7,353 bases of DNA from Spirochaetaceae bacterium (GCA_031284295.1 JAITAE010000027.1:1-7353); one strand, 5' to 3'. Counted from the stretch's first letter, positions 1 to 4,736 are shown. Made by a program: numbers and translations. The notes: generated by a model not told the origin, from the sequence alone.

Positions 1-109
1 TCATAAAACGTATCTTTTCGGGAAGCGTTTTCCGCCAAATAATACCCATCAATTTTATACTTGCCAAGCGTTGAGCTACGCCGTTTTTAACGGCAAAAAC
101 ATTTTTCAT
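1..109 (-). CDS. possible small hypothetical protein, C-terminus outside window
   Basis: The minus strand is open from an ATG at 109-107 to the window edge, giving 36 codons that begin MKNVFAVKNGVAQRL. An AGGCGG stretch lies 6 nt before the ATG and could act as a ribosome binding site. The frame follows yjbQ on the same strand after about 52 nt, so it could be a downstream operon member. It is basic and moderately hydrophobic, and I do not recognise a family. A 6-bp hairpin with a TTT loop (80-94) lies inside it. The region is more AT-rich than yjbQ. It may simply be an open stretch by chance; the reading rests only on the start context and the absence of stops. Confidence 0.3.
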   Translation of the reverse strand, partial: MKNVFAVKNGVAQRLASIKLMGIIWRKTLPEKIRFM

Positions 110-161
110 ACAGTACCGCCTGAAATTCGTACCAATTTAAAATTCTCTACTGTCCGCCGCT

Positions 162-566
162 TCATTCGCCCAACACCCTTACATGGACGGAGCGCGCTCG
201 GGGGCCGTCAAATTCGGTAAACCAGACGCCCTGCCATGTGCCGAGCAGCAGAGCGCCGCCCGAAACGATTATCGTGATTGACGGCCCTACCAGGCTGGTC
301 TTCGCGTGTGCCGCGGAGTTTCCTTCCGCGTGGCGGAAATCCGCGCGATCCGGTGAAACGGCGTTGAGCGCGATAAGCATATCTCCCGGCACATCTGGAT
401 CGGCGTTTTCGTTGATGGTAATGGCCGCCGTCGTATGCGGCGTAAAAACCACGCAGATCCCTTCGTTCACACCGGAAGACGCGACGATTCTTTGTACCTG
501 AGCCGTGATGTTGCTCCATTCGTTACGGGAGCGCGTTTGAAGCGTGAAAGTTGACAGCACAGTCAT
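162..566 (-). CDS. yjbQ: YjbQ/UPF0047 family protein (secondary thiamine-phosphate synthase enzyme family)
   Basis: The 134-residue product has the full family pattern: FTPHTTAAITINENAD (41-56) with His44, HAEGNSAAHAK (79-89) with His79 and His87, and LGTWQGVWFTEFDGPR (108-123). The length fits the family (about 130-140 residues). These small single-domain proteins form trimers with clustered conserved histidines. E. coli YjbQ has been credited with weak thiamine-phosphate synthase activity, but the true role is unsettled, so the name is a family label and not a proven reaction. It is transcribed away from rpe. No Shine-Dalgarno sequence precedes the ATG; instead a -10-like CATACT sits 6 nt upstream on the minus strand, the same geometry as at rpe and the 4017 gene. 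The family call is firm and the biochemical role is not. Confidence 0.93.
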   Translation of the reverse strand: MTVLSTFTLQTRSRNEWSNITAQVQRIVASSGVNEGICVVFTPHTTAAITINENADPDVPGDMLIALNAVSPDRADFRHAEGNSAAHAKTSLVGPSITIIVSGGALLLGTWQGVWFTEFDGPRARSVHVRVLGE

Positions 567-572
567 GAAGGT

Positions 573-599
573 AGTATGGCGGAAAAGGGATGTTTTTAA
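573..599 (-). promoter_or_regulatory. weak candidate promoter of yjbQ, placed for a leaderless transcript
   Basis: On the minus strand a TTAAAA (599-594) is followed after 15 nt by CATACT (578-573), and the ATG comes 6 nt later. Each hexamer matches the sigma-70 consensus at 4 of 6 positions and the spacing is short, so alone this is weak. It is listed because the -10 position relative to the ATG is the same as in two better promoters in this window (906-933 and 3981-4010) and because yjbQ has no visible ribosome binding site. Confidence 0.25.
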
Positions 600-650
600 C
601 AGTGCCCGGATTGGGGGAGAGGGGAATACCGCGCTTGCAATGAAAAACGA

Positions 651-775
651 GGCCGCCGCCAGGCGGCTGTCAAATCGTCCTTGAAAGGAGGCTGGGCGGC
701 GGAGTGAGTAGTGGCCGCCGCCAGGCGGCTGTCAAATCGTCCTTGCGAGGAGGCTGGGTGGCGGCAGTGAGTAGT
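651..775. repeat. tandem repeat, two 62/63-bp copies plus a partial third
   Basis: Copy 1 is 651-712 and copy 2 is 713-775, and a third begins at 776 (GGCCGCCGG) before the sequence changes. Each copy starts GGCCGCCGCCAGGCGGCTGT, carries CAAATCGTCC, and ends GAGTAGT or CAGTGAGTAGT. Each can fold: CCGCCGCC at 653-660 pairs with GGCGGCGG at 695-702. In copy 2 the partner is GGTGGCGG (757-764), where the change becomes a G-U pair. The inner TCCTT-GA-AAGGA of copy 1 becomes TCCT-TGCG-AGGA in copy 2, so the fold is kept despite substitutions. Confidence 0.9.
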
Positions 776-776
776 G

Positions 777-824
777 GCCGCCGGCGGTATGCTACCGCGT
801 AGCGGACTTTAAACCCGCTGGCGG
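777..824 (+). repeat. dispersed repeat, copy A (inverted partner at 3347-3394)
   Basis: Bases 783-824 (42 bp) are identical to the reverse complement of 3347-3388. Allowing one mismatch, the match runs over 48 bp (777-824 against 3347-3394). The element starts GCCGCCGGCGGTAT, contains the small palindrome GCTAC-CGC-GTAGC, and ends AAACCCGCTGGCGG. Its 3' part is also the first unit of the 30-bp tandem array, so the array looks like local amplification of part of a dispersed element. Confidence 0.93.
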
Positions 825-886
825 GCGCGTAGCGGACTTTAAACCCACTGGTGGGCGCGTAGCGGACTTTAAAGCCTCTGGCGGCC
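797..886. repeat. 30-bp tandem repeat, three copies
   Basis: Units lie at 797-826, 827-856 and 857-886. All share GCGTAGCGGACTTTAAA, followed by a variable CCCGCTGGCGGGC-type tail. The second differs from the first by two transitions (CCACTGGTGG) and the third has diverged more at its 3' end. The unit is a multiple of three, so the minus strand reads as a repeated ten-residue peptide. The array ends about 20 bp before the -35 element of the rpe promoter. Confidence 0.95.
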
Positions 887-905
887 TGGCCGCCTGGTGG
901 GGCGT

Positions 906-933
906 TTAACAAAAGGACACCTTCCGCTATAAT
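906..933 (+). promoter_or_regulatory. sigma-70-type promoter of rpe-tmk operon, predicted leaderless start
   Basis: TTAACA (906-911, 5 of 6 to TTGACA) is separated by 16 nt from a perfect TATAAT (928-933). The rpe ATG begins 6 nt after the -10 box, where transcription would be expected to start, so the mRNA should have little or no 5' leader. The only purine-rich SD-like stretch (AAAAGGA, 911-917) is 22 nt from the ATG and overlaps the spacer, too far to act as a ribosome binding site. Confidence 0.68.
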
Positions 934-939
934 GACGGC

Positions 940-1590
940 ATGAGAAGACCTTTAGTTGCGCCTTCCATACTGAGCGCGGATTTTGCGAACCTGGGGCAGG
1001 CTGTTGACGACATAGCCGCATCGGGCGCGGATTGGATACACGTTGACGTGATGGACGGGAATTTTGTCCCGCCAATTACATTTGGCGCTAAGATGGTGGA
1101 AGATTTGCGGGGCAGGGCGGCGCTGCCGTTTGACGTACACCTTATGACGCGCGCGCCTGAAAACCTTGTACCGGCCTTCGCCGCGGCGGGCGCCGATTAC
1201 ATCACCTTTCACCTGGAGGCTGCCGTTCACGCGCACCGCGTACTGCAAAACATTCGCGGACTTGGAAAGAAAGCGGGCGTTAGCATAGTGCCCTCTACAC
1301 CGGCCGGCGCACTTAGCTGCCTGCTGCCCTTTGTTGATCTTGTCCTTGTGATGACCGTAAATCCCGGCTATGGCGGGCAGACCTGCATCACGGAATGTTT
1401 TTCGAAGATTGAATATCTGGCGCGGCTGCGGACGGAACAAAAGCTTGATTTTTTGCTGTCGGTTGACGGCGGAATCAACGAAAGCACGGCGCGGGGGGCC
1501 GCCGCCGCCGGCGCTGATGTACTGGTTACAGGCTCGGCATTCTTTGGCGCCGCCGACAGGGCGGCCTTTGTCGAAAGGCTGCGGGGCTAG
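940..1590 (+). CDS. rpe: ribulose-phosphate 3-epimerase
   Basis: This cytoplasmic TIM-barrel enzyme interconverts D-ribulose 5-phosphate and D-xylulose 5-phosphate in the pentose phosphate pathway. The 216-residue product carries all family blocks in order: APSILSADFANL (7-18) with Ser9, HVDVMDGNFVPPITFG (34-49) with His34 and the acid-base residue Asp36, DVHLM (65-69) with metal-ligand His67, VMTVNPGYGGQ (137-147), VDGGIN (175-180) with the second catalytic Asp176, and the phosphate-binding GSAFF (198-202). Length is close to the usual 215-225. The start is fixed by the SILSADF block and by an in-frame ATG 6 nt after a -10 box; an upstream ATG at 932 stops after three codons. The tmk start follows its stop by 6 nt, so the two genes should be co-transcribed. 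No key residue is missing. Confidence 0.97.
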   Translation: MRRPLVAPSILSADFANLGQAVDDIAASGADWIHVDVMDGNFVPPITFGAKMVEDLRGRAALPFDVHLMTRAPENLVPAFAAAGADYITFHLEAAVHAHRVLQNIRGLGKKAGVSIVPSTPAGALSCLLPFVDLVLVMTVNPGYGGQTCITECFSKIEYLARLRTEQKLDFLLSVDGGINESTARGAAAAGADVLVTGSAFFGAADRAAFVERLRG

Positions 1591-1596
1591 GCGGCT

Positions 1597-2268
1597 ATGG
1601 CGCTTCTGCAAAACTTTGTAGTGTTTGAAGGTTGTGACGGGAGCGGTACAAGCACCCAGATTGAACTGCTGAACCGGCGTTTCGGGGAGCGGGGTAGGGG
1701 GGATGACCGGGACGACAGGCGGCAGACCCTGCCGCCTGTCGTCTGTACCTTCGAGCCGACGGACGGCCCTGTTGGGCGGCTTTTACGCGCCGCCCTCCGG
1801 GGCGAAGTAAGACTGCGCGGCGAGACGATGGCCCGCCTGTTTTCCGCCGACCGTGCCGAGCACCTGTACGGCGAAAACGGCGTTGTCGCACTGACCAAGG
1901 CGGGCAGCCTCGTCGTCTGTGACCGCTACACGCTCTCGTCCCGCGTGTACCAGGGGATAGAATGCGGGGACGAACTACCGGCTGTACTGAACAGCGGCTT
2001 TCCCGCGCCGGAACTGTTGTTGTTCTTTGATATAGATCCGCGCGCCGCGTTTGAACGCCTCGAAAAACGCCCCCACAAGGACATCTACGAAAGGCTCGAC
2101 TTTCAGATCCGTGTCCGTGAACGTTACCTGGGACTGCTCGATTCTTGCCGGGCCGGAGGCAGCCGCGTCGCCGTGATGGACGCCGCGGCCCCGGTAGACG
2201 CCGTCGCCCAGGCGGTATGGCAAAACATCAGCCTTTTGCCGGTAATCAAAAACCGTATTGTCCAATGA
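1597..2268 (+). CDS. tmk: thymidylate kinase with atypical P-loop and palindromic insertion
   Basis: dTMP kinase phosphorylates dTMP to dTDP with ATP, an essential step toward dTTP. The 223-residue product has FEGCDGSGTSTQ (10-21) at the P-loop, TFEPTDG (51-57) for the usual FTREPGG, LFSADRAEH (81-89), the diagnostic DRY motif in VVCDRYTLSSRVYQG (106-120), and a LID-like segment RPHKDIYERLDFQ (158-170). Two oddities stand out. The P-loop lysine is Thr18; I recall the same in Treponema Tmk (unverified), so it may be a lineage trait and not inactivation. Residues 21-50 are about 11 longer than the E. coli protein as I recall it, and the extra Asp/Arg/Pro stretch DDRRQTLPPVV (39-49) is encoded by a perfect 33-bp inverted repeat (1711-1743). 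A weaker 7-bp hairpin lies at 1774-1795. It starts 6 nt after rpe with only a poor SD (GGGG or AGGCGG), suggesting translational coupling. Confidence 0.94.
   Translation: MALLQNFVVFEGCDGSGTSTQIELLNRRFGERGRGDDRDDRRQTLPPVVCTFEPTDGPVGRLLRAALRGEVRLRGETMARLFSADRAEHLYGENGVVALTKAGSLVVCDRYTLSSRVYQGIECGDELPAVLNSGFPAPELLLFFDIDPRAAFERLEKRPHKDIYERLDFQIRVRERYLGLLDSCRAGGSRVAVMDAAAPVDAVAQAVWQNISLLPVIKNRIVQ
1711..1743. repeat. perfect 33-bp inverted repeat inside tmk (15-bp arms, 3-nt loop)
   Basis: GACGACAGGCGGCAG (1711-1725) is followed by ACC and then its exact reverse complement (1729-1743). The element starts and ends on codon boundaries and encodes exactly 11 residues (39-49), which fall in the loop between the first helix and the FEP strand. 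Arms of 15 bp with no mismatch are far beyond chance in coding DNA. Confidence 0.97.
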
Positions 2269-2396
2269 CCGTACAGACTCAACACGGAGCGCCGCAGCGG
2301 CCCCCGCTGGACGGACACCCTTTTCGTGCCTTTTTCGCGTTGGAGCCCCTGCGTAAAACCATCAGGCAGGCCGATAATGAAAACGTGTATCATTCT

Positions 2397-3032
2397 ATGG
2401 AGCGCCGCGCCGTACTGTTTCGCGGCCTGATTGCCGCGTGTTCCGCTCTTATACTGCTGTTCACGAACGCGGCGCCGCTCGACGCCTACATTGTCCGCTA
2501 CAAGGAACAGTTTTACAGGCTATATCACCTGCACCATATCCAATACCCTGACGACACGATGGAGAACATCTACTGGCTGGAGGCGGCGCTGGCCGCCGAT
2601 TTTTGCAACCCGCTGTACGCCGAGGCGCTGATAGAGAATAAGGTACAGTGGGAAAAATACCGTTACCTTTTTATGACGCACATCAACCTTAAACTTATCG
2701 AACAGTACATACTGCTAGGCAACAAGTGGAACAAACGCAACGCTTACTTTTACAACGCGCCGTGGAAGGAACAGAACCTTGACAGCCTTAAAACCGCCGA
2801 AACCTGTTACCGCACCGCGCTTTACTACTGGAACAGCGCCAAAGAGTGGGCGGAAAAAGCGCTGGACAAACGGTTTCGCTTTATCAATCTACAGCGCGTT
2901 CAATTCTGGGAGGACGAAGTCGTCCGCATGGAAAGTGGCAGCCTTGATTACGAAAAGACGCTGAACCGCGAGTTGGCGCTGATCGAAAAGGTCCGCGGCG
3001 AATTTGAGGCGATGAACGAAGACACCTATTAG
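2397..3032 (+). CDS. exported helical protein of unknown function
   Basis: From the ATG at 2397 the product is 211 residues. It begins MERRAVLFRGLIAACSALILLFTNAA: a basic N-terminus, a hydrophobic core at about 8-24 and small residues suited to signal peptidase near 26-30, so it is probably secreted or membrane-anchored. The rest is rich in Tyr, Trp and Lys/Glu with helix-like spacing (YKEQFYRLYHLHH, ALYYWNSAKEWAEKALDKRF, ELALIEKVRGEFE) and might form TPR-like helical pairs; I cannot name a family. The frame is open back to 2145. An ATG at 2265 overlaps the tmk stop as ATGA and would give 256 residues with the hydrophobic segment internal at about 52-68. A GTG at 2385 is also in frame. None of the starts has a good SD. 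I prefer 2397 because it makes a normal signal peptide, but coupling at 2265 is a real alternative. It is probably the last gene of the rpe-tmk operon. Confidence 0.75.
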   Translation: MERRAVLFRGLIAACSALILLFTNAAPLDAYIVRYKEQFYRLYHLHHIQYPDDTMENIYWLEAALAADFCNPLYAEALIENKVQWEKYRYLFMTHINLKLIEQYILLGNKWNKRNAYFYNAPWKEQNLDSLKTAETCYRTALYYWNSAKEWAEKALDKRFRFINLQRVQFWEDEVVRMESGSLDYEKTLNRELALIEKVRGEFEAMNEDTY

Positions 3033-3346
3033 GTCAGACGCAAACATAAACCGGTGCTGCTTGAGTCCGTGCCGCCAGCGGCGGCCTCATTTCTCATTAA
3101 GAAGGGGGCGTTATTTCCATGCCGTTACCGGCACATAGAGGCTTTCCTGTAGCGCCGCCCGATAACGGAGCGCGAAACATTGAGCGCGTAAAGGCAAAAA
3201 ATGCCGCAGCAAGCTCGTTTCCTTCCTTATGCAGCTAAGCGTGCGGTAGAACGTCAGGCACAACAGCTTAAACGCTGTTTTGTGGCGCTGGACCAGGCTA
3301 CCGCCCCCATAAACATCTTCAGCGCCCTACCCCCAATCCACCGCCT

Positions 3347-3394
3347 CCGCCAGCGGGTTTAAAGTCCGCTACGCGGTAGCATACCGCCAGCGGC
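3347..3394 (-). repeat. dispersed repeat, copy B (inverted relative to 777-824)
   Basis: Bases 3347-3388 are the exact reverse complement of 783-824, extending to 3394 with one mismatch. This copy is single, whereas copy A is followed by two further 30-bp units. The two copies face each other across the rpe-tmk-orf operon, about 2.5 kb apart. Confidence 0.93.
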
Positions 3395-3659
3395 GCCCCC
3401 CAGCCAGGCAACACCAGCGTGGAGGTGAGCATAAGCAAGCGTGCTTGCGACACGCCGTTTTGTGGCCACTATTTACCTTACACCATCATCCCCCTCACAT
3501 TAAACTGTTGAGCGCCCGCATTCGTACAAAATCCGTATCCGTGTCGTGCCAAAATACCGCTTCAGTTATAAGACGAATCTGTCGATTTATGAATCGTTAT
3601 ATATACAAAAGCCGTGTTTTTGTGCTAGCAGTTTGTTGTGCTTTGCGCTTAAGATCCTG

Positions 3660-3685
3660 AAAAATCGCCTAATCGGCGATTTTTT
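3660..3685 (+). terminator. intrinsic (rho-independent) terminator, likely bidirectional
   Basis: AAAAATCGCC (3660-3669), loop TAATC, GGCGATTTTT (3675-3684) and one more T form a 10-bp perfect stem ending in a T run. The mirrored A run lets it work on the minus strand too. It lies about 630 bp after the last clear upstream gene (ends 3032), so it ends either a long 3' untranslated region or an unrecognised RNA. Confidence 0.85.
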
Positions 3686-3703
3686 ACCTTGCAAACTGCC
3701 TAA

Positions 3704-3720
3704 GTAGCGCGTAGCGCTAC
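3704..3720. repeat. 7-bp hairpin with GTA loop
   Basis: GTAGCGC, GTA, GCGCTAC is a perfect short palindrome just after the terminator. Its GTAGCG/CGCTAC wording resembles the GCTAC-CGC-GTAGC core of the dispersed repeat at 777-824, so it may be a related fragment. Confidence 0.8.
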
Positions 3721-3745
3721 GACAGCAAGCAGGCCGGATAATTGT

Positions 3746-3786
3746 GGTTTCTATAACTTTTTTCAACGAAAAAAGTTATAGAAACC
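3746..3786. repeat. perfect 18-bp inverted repeat, 5-nt loop
   Basis: GGTTTCTATAACTTTTTT (3746-3763), loop CAACG, and its exact reverse complement (3769-3786) make a 41-bp hairpin. It is AT-rich, unlike the GC-rich palindromes in tmk and the rluA-type gene. The T run is inside the stem and no T tract follows it, so it is not a classical terminator. It could be a dispersed palindromic element, an RNA-processing site or a protein-binding site. Confidence 0.95.
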
Positions 3787-3849
3787 TGCAAGCGCAACAG
3801 TCTGCTAGAGTTGTTTGGAAACTTCAGTTCCCGCGCCAACTTCCATTAA

Positions 3850-3968
3850 AAAACGCGGTTTTGTCGAACCTTAGGTTCGCAGGCTCTTAGCCTTTTAAAC
3901 TGCAAGACTGTAATGGACTTTTAGTCCACGACAAGCAACCGGGTTGTCGCACAAGTCTACTGTTACAG
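3850..3968. repeat. cluster of small hairpins, mostly with three-base loops
   Basis: Successive perfect hairpins are: AAAAC-GCG-GTTTT (3850-3862), CGAACC-TTA-GGTTCG (3865-3879), AGGCT-CTT-AGCCT (3881-3893), TGGACT-TTT-AGTCCA (3914-3928), and CGACAA-N9-TTGTCG (3929-3949). CTGTAA (3908-3913) can pair with TTACAG (3963-3968), enclosing the last two hairpins with no unpaired base between the helices on the 5' side, like a three-way junction. It ends 12 bp before the -35 element of the 4017 gene. Function unknown; either transcribed structured RNA or an array of binding palindromes. Confidence 0.75.
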
Positions 3969-3980
3969 CACGCACGTTTA

Positions 3981-4010
3981 TTGACTAGGATTTGAAAGGG
4001 GCGATATATT
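3981..4010 (+). promoter_or_regulatory. sigma-70-type promoter of the 4017-6777 operon, predicted leaderless start
   Basis: TTGACT (3981-3986, 5 of 6) is followed after 18 nt by TATATT (4005-4010, 5 of 6). The ATG at 4017 begins 6 nt after the -10 box, so transcription should start at or next to it. A purine-rich AAAGGGG (3995-4001) lies within the spacer, 15 nt before the ATG; if the promoter is right it is not in the mRNA. If instead transcription starts further upstream, that sequence could be an over-distant ribosome binding site. Confidence 0.6.
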
Positions 4011-4016
4011 TCATCT

Positions 4017-4736
4017 ATGAGGGAGTATAAATTCAACATTGCGCTATTTGCCATCATAATTTTGACCGCTTCGTGTACGGTTTCCGAATCGCAGAATACG
4101 CCTGTTACAACCGGGCATCAGTTGGGGAGCGAAATTGTTGAAAGCGTTGGAACTGTTAAAGTTGTGGAAAGCGTTGGAACTGTTGAAGTTGTGGAACCCG
4201 CTGGAACTGCTGAAGTTGTTGAACCTGCTGGAACTGTTGAAGTTGCTGAACCCGCTGGAACTGTTGAAGTTGCTGAACCCGCTGGAACTGTTAAAACCGC
4301 CGTTGCGCCTGTTCAGCCGGAAGCCGCGGAGTTTGATCCGGTTTCGGTTACGGAGGAAGTATATCAAGAAGTCAAACAGGACCTTTTTGATTTTATACAG
4401 GATTTGAACTCGATAATCAGGGCCAGGCGTTATTCTGTGTGGGCGCAGCATCTTGATGAGGACTACTATCAGTATATAAACTCTCAGGATTATTTACAGG
4501 AGCTTTCCAAAGCCGAGATACTTGCGACAAGAAAAATAGTTTTGGAAAACGCTTATGATTACTTTATGTATGTTGTCGTGCCCTCCCATTCAAACGACAG
4601 GGTGGATGAAATTGAATTTGTAAGCGAAAACAGGATAAAAGCAATAACGATAAATAAAGGGGTGCGAGTTATTCTATACGATTTTGAAAAGACTCAAAAC
4701 GGCTGGAAAATTGTTAAGCCCAATCTTAAGCGTTGA
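4017..4736 (+). CDS. putative lipoprotein with 9-residue tandem repeats and NTF2-like C-terminus
   Basis: The 239-residue product begins with a short basic N-terminus, a hydrophobic core (8-16) and ILTASC, so Cys20 is a likely lipidation site. The box has Thr at -3 instead of Leu, which the looser spirochaete lipobox tolerates. Residues 21-40 are a polar linker. Residues 41-94 are six 9-residue units of the type VEPAGTVEV, acidic and Pro/Ala/Gly-containing, probably an extended stalk. A linker leads to a domain at about 112-239 with helices (VYQEVKQDLFDFIQDLNSII, YSVWAQHLDEDYYQYI) and closing strands (RIKAITINKG, VRVILYDFEKTQNGWKIVKP). The last segment resembles the end of NTF2-like domains, which is only an inference. 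It is the first gene of an operon: the next starts 44 nt on, behind a good SD. A 13-bp direct repeat (4732-4744, 4751-4763) spans its stop and the gap. I cannot name the family. Confidence 0.88.
   Translation: MREYKFNIALFAIIILTASCTVSESQNTPVTTGHQLGSEIVESVGTVKVVESVGTVEVVEPAGTAEVVEPAGTVEVAEPAGTVEVAEPAGTVKTAVAPVQPEAAEFDPVSVTEEVYQEVKQDLFDFIQDLNSIIRARRYSVWAQHLDEDYYQYINSQDYLQELSKAEILATRKIVLENAYDYFMYVVVPSHSNDRVDEIEFVSENRIKAITINKGVRVILYDFEKTQNGWKIVKPNLKR
4137..4298 (+). repeat. 27-bp coding minisatellite, six units
   Basis: Six in-register 27-bp units encode VESVGTVKV, VESVGTVEV, VEPAGTAEV, VEPAGTVEV, AEPAGTVEV and AEPAGTVKT. Units 5 and 6 are nearly identical at DNA level (both GCTGAACCCGCTGGAACTGT), while units 1 and 2 differ at SV against PA, suggesting that the later units arose by recent duplication. 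Because 27 is a multiple of three, changes in copy number would alter stalk length without a frameshift. Confidence 0.97.

Larger units (their letters stand above)
567..939. other. intergenic region between divergent yjbQ and rpe, mostly repeats
   Basis: This 373-bp spacer holds no supported gene. From 567 to 650 lies the yjbQ upstream sequence. From 651 to about 785 are two copies and a stub of a GC-rich 62/63-bp repeat, and 797-886 is a 30-bp triplicate. The last 30 bp hold the rpe promoter. An 80-codon minus-strand open frame across the repeats encodes a repeating GFKVRYAP peptide, but it has no start signals and mirrors the DNA repeat. Confidence 0.8.
3033..4016. other. 984-bp intergenic region rich in hairpins, no convincing gene
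   Basis: Open frames here are short and unconvincing. In order it holds: a GCCGCC-AGC-GGCGGC hairpin (3071-3085) with a mildly T-rich tail, a weak terminator candidate just after the 2397 gene; an AACAGC/GCTGTT hairpin (3262-3279); the inverted dispersed repeat (3347-3394); a GCAAG-CGTG-CTTGC hairpin (3435-3448); a strong intrinsic terminator (3660-3685); a cluster of palindromes (3704-3968); and the promoter of the 4017 gene. CGCYGTTTTGTGGC occurs twice (near 3273 and 3454). From about 3480 the DNA is clearly more AT-rich than the rpe-tmk side. Confidence 0.8.

Noticed and set aside
797..886. CRISPR array
   Set aside because: The 30-bp units are directly abutting with no unique spacers, and no cas-like gene is present.
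670..912. 80-codon minus-strand open frame with repeated GFKVRYAP peptide
   Set aside because: It is the 30-bp and 62-bp DNA repeats read in one frame. There is no SD, no recognisable domain, and the same words occur in noncoding DNA at 3347-3394.
952..1611. 219-codon minus-strand open frame opposite rpe
   Set aside because: Antisense shadow of a high-GC gene; rpe on the plus strand has every family motif.
1774..1795. 7-bp hairpin GGGCGGC/GCCGCCC in tmk, and 6-bp hairpins at 2295-2309 and 2582-2597
   Set aside because: Short GC-rich stems of this size are expected by chance in such composition; not counted with the 13-18 bp perfect repeats.
3201..3362. 53-codon plus-strand open frame (MPQQARFLPYAAKRAVERQA...)
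   Set aside because: It has no SD and runs into the dispersed repeat for its last codons and stop. It could be a gene remnant, but nothing supports translation.
3445..3660. 71-codon plus-strand open frame ending at the terminator
   Set aside because: No SD, unusual composition, no domain, and its start lies in a palindrome. Its end at the terminator stem looks coincidental.
3850..3968. tRNA-like cloverleaf or integron attC site
   Set aside because: The junction has no tRNA acceptor/CCA or T-loop signature, and I see no conserved GTTRRRY/RYYYAAC pair or integrase gene.
4135..4407. 90-codon leucine-rich plus-strand frame over the minisatellite
   Set aside because: The 27-bp repeat keeps all frames open. 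The LELLKL pattern is a shadow of the VEPAGTVEV frame, which continues into a folded domain and has a signal peptide.
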